From NCBI GenBank assembly GCA_973895155.1, contig OZ316897.1, positions 19,716,001 to 19,780,000 on the forward strand: DNA of 64,000 bases, in the 5' to 3' direction. Below the pieces are notes generated by a model. It searched no databases. It saw only the letters and a list, made by a program, of their open reading frames with translations, and had not been told where the DNA came from. The stretch's first letter is position 1; each line of letters opens with the position of its first letter. Below are positions 11,301 to 22,328 of the stretch, one piece after another. Source of the stretch: Marsupella aquatica. Taxonomy: Eukaryota; Marchantiophyta. The position numbers and the translations under genes were made by a program.

Positions 11301-12194
11301 CATTAGGCACCGATTAGCGGCAGTAGGAAGAATTAGGGCCGGTCAGTTAGGATCAGCCAACGTAGGATTGAGTCCATCAACGGACTAGAGTTTGTCAGTA
11401 GGCTTGGCCGCTGCCATTCCGGTTGGCACACTCGTAGTCGACGGTCAACCGGTCAGTGCAGCGCGACCGGTAGTCAGCAGTTAGTTAGTTAGTAGGTAGT
11501 ACCCCGGAAGGTAGTATCCTCCGGTTCTCTTCCGCTATGGTAGTATTTAGGCTTCCCCTTCCACGATGGGAAGGGGGAGAAGGCTTAGTTATCTCAGCAG
11601 AAGAACGGCGAGGCACGGGGAGTCCCGGTCTGAGTAGGGTCAGAGCGTACCAAGGAGTGAGAGCCAGAGTCGAGCTTGCTGGGCAAGTGCGAGGCAGGGC
11701 CTCGTAGAGACTGGGCATCGACTGCCGTTGGGCCTGCTGACCCCCTTTGAAGTCGAGTCAACCATGTAAACTGATGCTTCGCTGAGTAAATGTAGTCTTT
11801 TCCCCCTTAATGTTTCTGAGAGTAACTGGTGTTGTGTGTATGCTTTGTCCGGGCAAAGGCGCCATTTTAAGGGACGTACCGGGTGCGGACTAATGGTAGG
11901 GATTGCCACTCATTGCATGTCACAAGGTCCTGTCACGTCGATGGCTTGAAAAGCCCCAAGTCGGGAGTTAGTCCGCGTCACTAACTGAGGGAAAATTCCA
12001 GCGGTGGAAAATAAATATACCTATGACAAGTACGAATTATACAAGTGTTATACCAGTAAGTATAGCGGCTTAGCCCGACTTAGGGCTATTGAAGGTCACT
12101 ACACACCTCCTTGCCCGAACCCTCACCCCTATTGGTGGTCGAGGTCGCACCACGACACTAACCCGGATTTAAGGCCCAGGGTAGGGGTGCGACA
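8359..12194. mobile_element. 3.8-kb LTR-like insertion carrying an ORF, inside LINE ORF2
   Basis: The unit begins TGTGACACGGG and ends GGGGTGCGACA, imperfect inverted ends of the TG...CA type. It is flanked by a perfect 5-bp duplication ATGGG (8354-8358 and 12195-12199). The LINE frame continues exactly across it. I looked for a second copy of the first ~20 bases near the 3' end, as paired LTRs would require, and found none. It is therefore either one very large solo LTR containing an ORF, or a non-standard element. Non-coding parts are rich in TTAG and TTAGTTAG motifs. A purine-rich tract lies near 11568-11583 and a TATA-like stretch near 12011-12020. Confidence 0.8.
8766..11210 (+). CDS. 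Element-encoded protein of unknown function (Pro-rich, coiled coil)
   Basis: The open frame is 814 codons with an in-frame stop just upstream. The first codon in the frame is TTG; the first ATG is at 8910, giving ~766 residues. Parts seen, numbered from 8766: an acidic/charged N-terminus; a Gln/Pro/Thr-rich linker at ~195-280; a globular part at ~285-490 with a stretch of the form LTEHRLTQIFGLPIGPVPVE; a second linker of Pro-rich repeats at ~500-570; and a long heptad-rich Glu/Leu/Ala coiled coil at ~620-790. The globular part recalls the 'putative plant transposon protein' type found beside plant retroelements, but I could not match it to a catalytic family. No protease, RT or integrase motif is present. 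GC content is higher than in the surrounding DNA. A transcript might join it to an upstream exon. Confidence 0.6.
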   Translation: MNPVDLYEEIIEGEEQNVARFSQDERGLREKGPARWERGRNEPDYEVSMTLTTLGFWTLFGEVGAKFSETYWYSCPEKAAYERRYAKLVTKVALVNCERTAITRDSSYNELRDYITELYLSEEGLRSVAEAILEVPTKFFKLKGNQRLTQAEFDKIPGYLDQQIAAEKRQEDISRQREAARNLTFLGESSNAFNWDMATPAPQPMTTGVPPNQSQVRPVINAECSSGSERASPQLEQRPRKWSRTTTAPESTRTDAAPAPAPANPPTNQTRRPPDNPKSNLLQVIRVPEVVWIAIKKLEHADYLKEHQLERFAHLLWRPCAAGPKEICELISNFDTDASTTKVSGQTLSLTEHRLTQIFGLPIGPVPVEIRIRDKEYTPRHFKPEGKTDNGYKGACTNLTCMERLNFIRTTLHMIEPRSEISLCTIVQMEQYKRRNWAQFFYRRFSGELKRAQGGMAIGGKTYLGSHIAIILAWYKARWEARGKNTATSAPGNVTPTPEEATPTTRTTIPRTNPEPEAPTNTPQPPPVEIPPPPSVEPPLPAVQPPPIPPPPEETFPSPALTTEELIAPAEEPPVPERMEDYQVAPGTMAYDLVQKFSQTMSGELATYIGQQVSAYFQPAFFMLEHQPWIVSRLEEELMAKGNEIGRLQMLVEHLEEEATTRREDLVRTVEQRDGLTQELSGAQAELKKLDDTVLQLRSESLARVTSLTDLNKQFLQAAQQVASLSAERDKLLAQDQVHRDAIDQLNLEVARLQTEADEAANEAEEALQDNKALQDRVTLLVLQRGKPGLTSDQGGSRSRPNKGTSPGPTTAHT

Positions 12195-14143
12195 ATGGGT
12201 TATTCACAAAACCCATTCCTCTCATGCGGGGAGTCCATCAAGGATGTCCCCTCGCCCCTCTCATCTATGCATTATCGACACAGCCTCTCATGGACGTCTT
12301 TGACGCAGCTCTACAGGCAAATGAACTGCAGGGCATTAAAATAAATAACAAACTCACTCTGTTTCATAGATTCTTTGCAGACGATCTAGGAGTTATCACC
12401 CCTGCTAAGGAATCTAGCTTCTTGGATATATGTGGAACGCTGGACTTATATGAGCATGCAGCAGGGGCGCGCCTAAATCTAGAGAAGACCGAGGTCCTCC
12501 TTTTATGCATCGATACTCCTCCGCAATGGTTATTGGATACCAAATGTGTAATCGTTCCTGTGGGCCATATATCGAGCTACTTGGGTGCCCCGATTGGACA
12601 AAATCTATCCAAGAACCAACTTCATGAATATTGCCTGAAAAAATTGAACAAAAGACTCGCTTCTTGGTCGAACAAAAGCTTCTCATTCACGGGTCGTGTC
12701 CTGTTGGTAAAACAGGTCTTGTTATCCATGACAGTATTTCATATGATGTATACTAACTTCGCAGTGAGTTTTACAGACATGATTCAACGGACGTGTGAGA
12801 ATTTTCTATGGGGTTATAACAAAGAGGGAGCCAGGAAAACGCCATTGGTTTCCTGGGACCGGATGTGCGCCAGTAAACAAAATGGGGGCCTCGGGTTCAA
12901 GGACATAAATCTTCAGGCCACGGCATTGCTGGCCAGATGGGCCGTTCGAATGATATCGGACCAGGATTCAGATTGGGCAATATTATTCTTGGCCAATCTC
13001 CGACTGGCAGCATGGAAAAAGATGGTGCTGCTTCGCCAAGCCGGGTACACCACCATGGATCAATTCCTATTCTCCTCCCCGTCTAGCTTCCGAGGTATGG
13101 TATACATGGCAGGTATATGGAGGGCATGGAATAAAACCAGAATCAACTTGCACTGGCAGTCTGGCTCGCAAGCCATTCCGGCAAGATGGAGGATCGAGGA
13201 CTTTCTTCCTAAATTTTTCACCTCCTCAGATTTTCCTTTCTCTTTGGTTCCTAGGATTATCATCGCCTATTATCGTCTAAATATTCGGTTTGTCTCTGAC
13301 CTCTGGATGCGGGTTCCGGGCTGTTGGGTGGACTATTTGCCTCGTCTTTCCAGGCTGCGGGGGTTTGGGGTCATAGAGTTAGATACTCTATCTAGGATTA
13401 TTTTGTCTATTCATAGCGGCCCTCCACCTTCCATTTCTTCTTCCTTCGTTGGATCCCAATGGTTCTGGTGTGGCCTTCAAAATCATCGCAGACCTCATTT
13501 CCTCAGCAACATGCAAGCTTATAAATTCCTACACTCGGCTGGGGGAGACATTGGCTCTCTTAACAATCGATGGGGGACGTCAGACTCCGCAGGAGAATGG
13601 GAGCGCAGGTGGAGGAGGATCTGGCGATCAGATCTGTCCAATCGTGGTAAAATCTTTTTATGGCGGGTCCTGGCTGTAGGATTATTTTCAGGAAAACGAG
13701 CTAAGCAGTGTGGACATGGAGATGGGACGTGTCCATATTGCCCGGATCGGATGGAGGATAATCCGCATATTTTCTTCTCCTGCGAGCAAGCTCTTTGTGC
13801 CTGGAACCGGACTGCCTGGTTCTATGAGCGGGTGCCGTCTCTCTCCCTCCTTCAAGGGGGACATTCTTTCACAAGCACATTGGACCTTGCCCTTGGTCGT
13901 ACCCCACGGCTCTCTGCTCGTATTTTTGTTATCTATGAAACAGTGTGGCTCCTATGGAAAAATAGAAACTCTCGGTTGTTTCAGAGCCAAACTGTAGTCT
14001 TCTCCCCCTTTCTGGCCGCATCATCTATCGTTCAGCATCTTCGTTCGGTGGCTCTTTGTTCCGCCTTAGAAAAAAAGAAAAATCATCTATACTATGCTGA
14101 GAAGTATATCTCTGGTCCTCTGACCTCTTGTTGTCCTCATTGA

Positions 14144-15735
14144 CTTTCTGTTTGGGATACTTTTGCCCACGGCTCATTTCTTATTATACTCTGAATATAT
14201 GTTCTAGAACCTCCTTTCTTCCTGTAACGTTCTCTTCTTCTCCTATTCTGGGATTGCCCCATCCCTTCAGTTCTATCATGGGCTAGTTCCGATCCTCATC
14301 TGATGTTTGTTCCTCCCATCACCATACGGCACAGTACATCCCTCGTTCCATTTATCTCCTTGCTGCTCTCTTCCTCCCCCACAAGTACCAATGGTTGGTG
14401 GGTCTTTCCCTTGCTGTCCCTTATGGGTTCTTCTCGTTGCTCTTTGGGAGTCTCTCATCCGGCGCTCGCCATTGGAGAAGGTAGCTAGCTTGGTTCTCAC
14501 CTTTTGGAGACATATTCCTCTGTCCCGCCATCTGGCTTTTTTGCCCCCCCCACCTTCCTTGGCTCCTGGTTCACAATGGCTGGCGGCCAGTACGTATTGA
14601 CATTTTTTTACCACCGCACTCTCAGAATTAGATTCTCATCGGACTATTCGAGTCTGGTTTCATATTTATCTCTTTACAGAAGCACAGCCTTTTTTCCGCC
14701 GCAAATGTAGCAATCAGATAGACTTAGACAAAGACAGATAGGTAGGCTACTCATGGAACTTCATTGTTGGATAGGTAGGATCTGTTGGCTCTCCGCTAAC
14801 AATTCTAGTGATAGCAGTCATTTGTCCCGTCCCATTCCCAGGATTCTCGGATACCTAGGGGAGCCTCTCTCATGGTAATCGGCTGGATTCTAACCTTGGC
14901 CCTGTAGGTGTGTCCCCTGCTCTCTCTGTCTCCACTGGGCTGGCTGCTGGCTGATACATATGGTGCTCATGATTGGCGAGTGGGAGGTTTAAATGCCAAA
15001 GTTAAAGTAGCTAATTGGCATCTGGACTGGTTGCCTAATTATCTCTTTCTCCGTCGCATCAGCTCGGGCTGCTTTCCTTGGGAGGTGTTCTACACTCAAG
15101 TTCTAGGATCATAAATTTGTATAAAAATGACAATCAGGCACGATGGAATCTTTGGTCTGCTAGTTTCTGCCCCGGGCTATGCATCGGGATCTCAAGGCAT
15201 AACCTCGGGTACCAGCGCCGGACATAGCCAGGGCACAACACGGTGAAATCATCAAGGCTCTCTTCTTGGTGATCCAGGGAATGACCGGAGATAGAGGTGG
15301 ACTCTCGTATGGAGGGCGTGGTGATCTCAGGGAGTGGTCTGGCCTCGATGCAGCTGGGGATGTGGTGGTTGGCTATTGCCATTGATGGCAGCCGAGATGG
15401 CAGCCCAGGACAGATGGAGTTCAGCGGGGGGGCTCTTGGGGCTTTGGTGGTTCTGGCTAGGTTGGCTGTTTTGGTTGCTCCTTTTCATATTCAGATCTTG
15501 GTTGGCTCGGCTTTTTTTGGCTTTCTGGGTCCCTCCTCTCCTCTATGGCCCGCCTCCTCCCCTTAGGTGGCCGGTTTGGGGTGGTCTCGCCTTCGTTTCT
15601 CTGGGTGTGCTCCCTCTTTCAGCAACCCTTATTTGTTCCTTGTTCCTTTCTCCTGTCTCCTCCCCTCAGGCGGGTTTGTTCTCAATAAAGTGCGCTCGTT
15701 TAAATTTAAAATTTATTAAAAAAATTAAAAAAGTT
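14144..15735 (+). other. LINE 3' untranslated region, poly(A) signal and A-rich tail
   Basis: After the ORF2 stop come ~1.5 kb without a convincing gene, ending in AATAAA (15684-15689) and an A/T-rich stretch with runs of A (15700-15735). The small open frames here are not conserved-looking. The exact 3' end is uncertain by about 20 bases. Confidence 0.6.
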
Positions 15736-15739
15736 GAAA

Positions 15740-18700
15740 ATACTCGGATAGCTGTCAGTAATGCGAGGTAAAGCACAAACTGGCCCCTAGATGTGAACCA
15801 AGAGTCTGAAGCTGACATGACTAAAAGACAAAACTGCCAAACATGTTCCATGATATATGAATATTCTATTTTGATCATGCACGTTGAGGCTCAATTCTGC
15901 CAAGTTCCTCCAAATCTGGGAGACTATAACTGGGAATATTATCCATAGGATTAGTTATAATTGGCTTACTTACTTGTCAACTAATTGTAAAAATAAACCC
16001 AAAAGGCACCCTTACATTAAATGGTTCTCACGTCTTACTCAAGGAGTGACCTGCTACTTTCTCATGCATGTACACATGTGGTTAGGTAGCCGATTTATAG
16101 AAATATAGTGGGATCAACTCTACATACTAAATTAATTTACTAAATTTTGTGCTAGATTTAATGAAATTAATGACCAGCCATTATAGTATGGCCCAAATTT
16201 AGCCTCAGATTTTGGTATCATATATTCTATAGTAGTCGGAGTCTAATTTAAGTCCTAGACAGATTGATTTTATGGGAAAACTTGTTCTTTTGCTGCTTTG
16301 CTCACGGCAGCAGCAACTTTCAGCCTTTGGGATCATGAATGTATCCTTGTTCTGGCGTTGCTGTCGTTTTGGCAGTGCTTTCTAATTTCAGCTTGATCAG
16401 ATAAAAATTTGGAAGGTATAAAGGCCTAATTATGTTCATTGGTCTGCCTGCTTTAGCGTCTTTCCTTCTACAACGAAGACAATACTCCAGCTTTTAAACT
16501 TAAAGGTATTGTCTCACTTTGTTACTGTACACAAATCATTCCTCCAGTAAATCTGTGTCAACCTACTCTAGCTGAAGACACATAAGTCTATCTATATGCC
16601 CTCAAAAGCAATGTCCAAGTGTTGCTTTCTCTACAGAAGAATGTCGATCTAGTTAATTAGTGGGTACGTAGCTAGCTGGGCTGTAGAGGTCCTAGCTTAC
16701 TATAGCTACTGCAAGTTGGCCAGGTGTGCAGCCTCATGATCAATCCAGATGGGGATCCAGCCCATTGGCGAGTTTGAGGGATAATATGTGAAGATATCAG
16801 ACTGCTTTAATTTCTATATTATCCCGGAAGTCCTAACGCAGATCAATTCTTCATTGTGGACTCACATGATCGATAAGTGTGGTGACTCTTGATGATAGAA
16901 GATTTGGACATCCATAACATTTTCAGATTATCATGTTGGAGAGTAAGCCAGGTATGATTACAATGACCAAATTATCCCAGACACTCATTCTCTTAAAGCC
17001 TAACTCAATCAGATCGACCAACTCAGGACCATATATACTAATACTGAATATTTCCTGGGAAATCTAATACTCAATCCTTAAACTTGAAAATTTTCTTTAA
17101 AAAAGTTCAGCTTAAGAAAGTAACATCTAAATTAGTTTGGTAGATTCGCCTTTCAGTTGAATTGTATCTTCAAGCACAAAAACTTGTTCTAATTAACTCA
17201 ATTAATTGTACAACTGCTAGCTATTGCGCTGAGTCTCCATTCTAATTTTTCCTGTCCATAATGTCTATAAATTAACCTGTTTTGCAAATTAAAAATAATA
17301 ATTTAAAAAGACTTTGTCGTATATAGCTTGTGTAAGTCATCACCCCCTAAAATTAGTTTGGGTGTATTGATAATTCTATATTTGAACTGATTGACATGAA
17401 CCTTTTCAGTTACTTTAGTTTAATACTACGTGCTAACCTTGTTTATAGCTTGACTAATCGAACATGACCCATCTGGAATAAGTTTGTCTTGAAGATCTAA
17501 ATGATTGCTCTTAAGTAAATTGTCTCATATTTATCTTTGGCTCCCATGGATCTGTTTAGGATGGGACATACAAGGTTTGTTTTGGTCTTTACTTGAAATC
17601 TTATTCATAATGAAATAAATAAAAATCACTCAATTTAGAAAAGAAAAGTGCAACTTGTAACGGCCCACAACTAGTAGGTCAATACACAAAATGGAAGGGA
17701 GCCATAGGTGACAAAAGACCATCATAGGGAATAATAGGAGTTATGGTGCTAATATACATTCTCACCTACCTGCAGGGACGCGCCAGCATGCTCCAGCAGT
17801 ACCAGCCAACAAGACTACGTTCCGCCATCCATTGGCCACCCAGAGTAACTTGCATGTAGTAGACTGCTTTAATGTATGAATAAAAGACATCACGCAGCCA
17901 CTCCTGTCGAGGTTGATGTCAGAATTTGATTCTTTCCTACTTCCCTTGCATCATTTATGTGCAGTTATTGATCAGTTGATGATTTGGATTTTCTGGCAGT
18001 TTATTGAGCTACTCAATTGCATTTTTAATTATGATATGTATTCCAAGGGCATCAATTATGCCTAGGAGCACTAAGGTACGTGCATTATGTGCTAAACAAT
18101 AAGGAATAACCATCGTAGCTTCAGTTGGTATTCTCATGATTTACTAGCCTTGCAATACTAGTGCCAGAATGATGTTCAGTTTGTGCAAAGCCTATACATT
18201 CCTGTTTATTGTAGCTTGTAAGTACGTATTGTATAGTGTCCTGTTTGTTGCACACTGCTTTTGCTCGTAAATTGTGTCATTGTATGGTCAGAATTGTGTC
18301 AAAAATTGTGTCATTACAAGTGGTCAGAATTGTGTCGTAAAATATACTTATGTTGGTCATCGTATACTATCGTGCAGAAAGGCTATTGATCTATTGTTGC
18401 CACTCTCAGCCTAGCTATCCTTCGTAAGCATATTGAATTTTTTTGGAAATTATGTTCATTTTTTTGCTAAGTCTCGTCAATATATGTTTGCATGTTGAAT
18501 CTCCTTTGTGCTCTCGTGAGTAGATTCTAGTAAATTAATGTCAACATGCTCTTGTGCTAACTTGATATTTATGGGTGCTTGTGTGCAGAAACTTACCATG
18601 AAGACCATACTAGCTAATTAGCTTGCTGCAGGAATATTGAGCTACACGAACATACTTCCAAAGATAAGGTGGAGGAAGGTGAGGATGATATCAAGGCACA

Positions 18701-18870
18701 AGCTTGCAGTCTTGGTAAGCCACAGAAATCATTCCTCAGTGTTTTACAAATAGTCCTCCTGAACTTGAATTGGTTGGATCCACCTGCTGCTCCTCATTGT
18801 TTTCGGCCACCTCCTCTTGCTCCTTGGTTGGCTCCATCTTTCCCTCCTCTTCCTTCTCTGTAATAACATT
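15740..18870. other. Gene-free stretch
   Basis: No coding sequence, RNA gene or mobile element could be supported in these ~3.1 kb of AT-rich DNA. A short repetition of AATTGTGTC-type words occurs at ~18270-18340. Confidence 0.5.
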
Positions 18871-18880
18871 CACCTCTTCT

Positions 18881-19395
18881 TTGGTTGGATCTAAGTCCTT
18901 GTTCCTTGCTGAGAGTTATTCCGCAGATTTAGTGACCATTCCTTAATTCTATCTCAAAATGGGTCCACATCTTTGCATCTCCCTGAAAGTCGCCAATGAT
19001 CCGCCTCTTTGGTTGGATCCAAGTCCTTGTTCCTTGCGCTGAGAGTTCGTCCGCAGATTTAGTGACCATTCCTTAATTCTATCTCAAAATGGGTCCACAT
19101 CTTTGCATCTCCCTGAAAGTCGCCAATGATCCGCCTCTTTGGTTGGATCCAAGTCCTTGTTCCTTGCGCTGAGAGTTTGTCCGCAGATTTAGTGACCATT
19201 CCTTAATTCTATCTCAAAATGGGTCCACAGCTTGGCATCTCCCTAAAAGTCGCCAATGATCCTCCTCTTTGGTTGGATCCAAGTCCTTGTTCCTTGCTGA
19301 GAGTTAGTCCGCAGATTTAGTGTCCATTCCTTAATTCTATCTCAAAATGAGTCCACAGCTTTGCATCTCCCTGAATTAAAATTGCCAATGATACA
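18881..19395. repeat. Four tandem copies of a ~130-bp unit
   Basis: Copies start at 18881, 19009, 19139 and 19269 with TTGGTTGGAT (spacing 128, 130 and 130 bp). Each contains TCCGCAGATTTAGTG and CTTAATTCTATCTC. The last copy runs into the minus-strand reading frame at 19317-20024 and supplies its stop and last codons, so the array is an amplified gene end. Confidence 0.85.
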
Positions 19396-20024
19396 TGACG
19401 AGTTAAGGCGCTCAGGGCAAAGCCCGTAGTTTCCCAGCGCTTGGTTATCAGCAAATTTGTACGATATGTCCAACCTCCATGACATAAGTTAGTACCTGTC
19501 CAACTTTTTGCTCGCAAGGATTGCAGCCCACAAAATGGGTCATGAGTGGCCTCCTCATCTGCACGCATTCTATATTCATCGTTGAATAGCCTGCTCCAGT
19601 AGTGCCATTCCCCACTCAGCACAATATTAGTCTCGAAGTACACTTTAGATGCCCACCTCTCCGTTAAGAGCAAATAGACCAAGCTAGACTAGTGGTCTGT
19701 GAGCTCCATTGATGGCCTATCAAGAAAAGTGTGCAAAAAGTCTCTTGTGAGATTTGCTGACGCAGCCCATCTGTCCGAAAGGTCTAATGACCACTGACAA
19801 TTTTGTATGAACATGTCTCCGGTGCTGATCCCATTGTATTTCTTTAGGTCGAACACTTCATGCTCGTTCACCCGGCCCATAGCACAAGGTTGTAGCCACT
19901 GATCGACATTGTACATGCGGACCAGAGAAAATATATAATTTAGCTCACTTGCACGATTGCCCGCACATCGCACTTCGTGAATGGGTCTACACACTATGCT
20001 GAAAATGAAGACCTTGTCCGTCAT
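19317..20024 (-). pseudogene. Unrecognised coding fragment, one in-frame stop
   Basis: Two frames (20024-19689 and 19682-19317) are in the same phase and are split only by a TAG at 19689-19691, giving about 235 codons in all. The composition looks like real protein: many Trp, Tyr and Arg, with stretches such as NVDQWLQPC and SGEWHYWSRLFNDEYR. I do not recognise the family. There is no signal peptide or membrane segment. The 3' end is the segment multiplied in the 18881-19395 tandem array. The fragment lies upstream of, and opposite to, the decayed CACTA-like transposase, so it may be host DNA captured by that element. That is inference. It could also be a genuine exon of a broken host gene. 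Confidence 0.4.
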
Positions 20025-20337
20025 TTTTGTTTATTTTGTTGTGCTCACACATCCGCCATCCTGGAGCTGGATAAGGCAAATTTAAATGACGCACTAGAGA
20101 GTCAATGTTGAGATATAGCAGTGTTAAAAACATAATTTTACCTTTCTACTGGGATTTTAGAATCCATACTTGTGAACACAGCATCGCTATCGGTCCACAA
20201 AATCCACTCCACATCTGGGCTGTTTATATATATCATCATCACTTTAAGAATTGGAAGCTTCGCAAACCAATCTTAGTTCTGATATGTTCATAAAACACGA
20301 ACGGCCGTCATTGCGTGAAATGCTAGCTGTGAACTGT

Positions 20338-20560
20338 CTGATCTGCGTTGCTCTTGTCAGCATTACTCTGATGTAATTGGATTGCTCTGTGCTAATGAAT
20401 CCGCTCTGGTCTACATTGCTCTTGTCAGCATTACTCTGACGTAATTGGATTGCTCTGTGCTAGTGAATCCGCTCTGATCTGTGTTGCTCTCCTCGGCATT
20501 ACTTTGACACATAATTGGATTGCTCTGTGCTAGTGAATCAGCTTTGTGCTTATGGCCAGA
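20338..20560. repeat. Three tandem copies of a ~69-bp unit
   Basis: The words ATTGGATTGCTCTGTGCTA and GAATC recur at 20377, 20445 and 20514, between copies of TTGCTCTTGTCAGCATTACT-like sequence. Units differ by several bases. No coding potential. Confidence 0.75.
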
Positions 20561-20564
20561 TATA

Positions 20565-20764
20565 TTGCTTTGTGCTAATGATATATCATGCTGAAAATGT
20601 CAATTTATATATGGTTACGGTCACTCTTGCTTTAGTCTATGGTTGATCATAAACATATCGAATGTTCCGAAATCTTCTTTTTCAGAAATTTATTGATCAA
20701 TATACGTGTTCAATGTCAATATATCTTGTTTGACTCTGCTCTACTGGATGTCTTGGTCTGGTAA
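20565..20764. repeat. Dispersed direct duplication, copy A (copy B at 21660-21852)
   Basis: Both copies share GATGTATCATGCTGAAAATG-like sequence, then GAATGTTCCGAAATCTTC and ATATCTTGTTTGACTCTG in the same order. Copy A has ~20 extra bases near 20690-20710. They lie ~1.1 kb apart on the same strand, between the unknown minus-strand fragment and the transposase. Confidence 0.8.
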
Positions 20765-20769
20765 CATTC

Positions 20770-22325
20770 CAAATCAGAGTCTCATCTGCGAATCGTCAAT
20801 CATAATTCTTAACAGGACAATTATAAAATGAATAGGTTGAGCTAGGAAACACGAGAAAAGCGAAATAAATGGAGATGGGTTGATCAGCTAACAAGTTATC
20901 TCTGCAGTGTGCAATCGATTAATTTTGACATGTTTATGCATGTCAGACATGGGCTTATGTGTAAAATGCTGGCTAAGTTTGGCCTTTACTTACGATGTCA
21001 TGCGGGGTGCTTGCTTTGACGGACTGGACTCCGAATGCAGTTGAGCGAGCTCGATATAGCTCCATCAATGGAGCCTCTATGATGGAGTCCAAATTCAAGG
21101 TAAACCACACCATTGAGCTGAGAACACCTAATTGATCACTCCTTAGATCGAAGGTCCCACAAAAGGCTAGCTAGTACCATAGTCAGCTGGACTTGCGAAT
21201 TGCATGCCTAGCTAATGATCATGAAAATGACAAACAAGGCTTCTCTATTGTCTGCGGGAATCTAAGGACATTTTATCCAGCTAATGATCAGAAGAGATTT
21301 TTGGAGAGAACCAGACAAGACGAGCTTTGTGATTGTAAACCGAGGTTGGACGAGCCGTGAAAGTGCAGCAATTCAAATTAAGTACGGACTTTTTGTTTGC
21401 AGTGGACAACTGCTTGTTTGAATTGAGTTTTAGCTCGTACGTAGCTAGTGTCAGATTAGACAGTTTCAACTTAGTGAAGTAGTCCAGGCTAGGCTATACT
21501 ATAATTAACTCGGTCCTAGTGAATGACATATATACAATTGCGAGTGTTTGACCTATGTTGTAACTCACAGCTAAGTGAACTTAAGTTTGATCTGGTCAGC
21601 CAGGTAGCCCATAGACTGATGCTTCTCACTGAGTATTTGAAAACCAAAAAATGAGTTTGCTTTGTGCTAATGATATATTGATTTGTGCTAATGATGTATC
21701 ATGCTGAAAATGTCAATTTATATATGGTTACCACTCTGGTTTTAGTCTATGGTCAATCGCAAACATATTGAATGTTCCGAAATCTTCTTTTTCAGAAATT
21801 CAATGTCAATATATCTTGTTTGACTCTGCGCTGCTGGATGTCTTGCTCTGGTTGATATTCCCGCAAATTTGTGTTAACATTTATATCATGTTAACTGAAT
21901 ATATATGGGTGCTTGTGTACAGATCAAACCATGAAGATCGATTATGCTCGAAACCATGTCAGACAGTGGACTTAATGTAGCCAATGACTAGTTATAGCTA
22001 ACTTGTTGCACAAGTAGAAGCTTATGGTTGATGTCTATAAAGCACGCAAAGAAGGCTTCTTACCTGAAGTCTTTTTTAGAAATTGATATTTTTCCCACCT
22101 ATGATTATGCCCAGTATGCCTAGGGACTTTACTCAATCAAGACCTAGCTCAAACTTTTTGGTAGTCTATGTACCTGTCCAAACATCTGATCCAGGTGTCA
22201 ACTCCATCTCAGAAATAACTCCAATATTTCTGTGATTATCTCTGATAATCGAGGGCCTATTGGTTAGCTGGTATCTTACTTAGGTTCTTGCAACCAACTA
22301 ATGATCGAGGCTGTTAAGTTTAAAT
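20770..22325. other. Non-coding stretch before the transposase
   Basis: Apart from duplication copy B, nothing codes here. This may hold the 5' terminal part of the CACTA-like element, but I could not find terminal inverted repeats. Confidence 0.4.
21660..21852. repeat. Dispersed direct duplication, copy B
   Basis: Partner of 20565-20764. Shortly after it, at ~21900-21945, a tract containing ATGGGTGCTTGTGTACAG resembles one at ~18570-18600 that contains ATGGGTGCTTGTGTGCAG. The 18.5-22 kb region has therefore been copied more than once. Confidence 0.75.
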
Positions 22326-22328
22326 GAA

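Larger units (their letters stand above)
4625..14143 (+). pseudogene. LINE ORF2 (APE endonuclease, reverse transcriptase, zf-RVT), interrupted
   Basis: ORF2 lies in three blocks: 4625-5638, 7414-8358 and 12200-14143. They share one frame when the two insertions and one copy of each target duplication are ignored, giving about 1,300 codons, a normal length for plant L1 ORF2. Block 1 is an APE-type endonuclease, with WNVSG near the start, GDFNM, and the closing SDHCPV motif. Blocks 2 and 3 form the reverse transcriptase: DFSKAFDRVDH (motif A) near 8220, and the catalytic FADD at 12374-12385. A Cys/His cluster (CPYC...H...C) at ~13730-13800 is the zf-RVT region. The only break in the frame itself is a UGA at 5597-5599. 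The element is therefore dead because of the insertions and, unless it was read through, that stop. Confidence 0.9.
2315..15735 (+). mobile_element. L1-type LINE retrotransposon with two nested LTR insertions
   Basis: The element has a 5' leader with tandem repeats, ORF1 with a CCHC knuckle, ORF2 with endonuclease, reverse transcriptase and zf-RVT regions, a ~1.5-kb 3' region with AATAAA at 15684-15689, and an A-rich tail near 15700-15735. About 5.6 kb of the span belongs to two later insertions (5639-7408 and 8359-12194). The 5' end is uncertain: 2315 is the start of the leader repeats, and the element may begin further upstream. I found no convincing target-site duplication for the LINE. 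Confidence 0.85.

Noticed and set aside
15334-15771. 145-codon Trp/Leu-rich frame at the end of the LINE
   Set aside because: Lies in the LINE 3' region, runs into the A-rich tail and looks like translated non-coding sequence.
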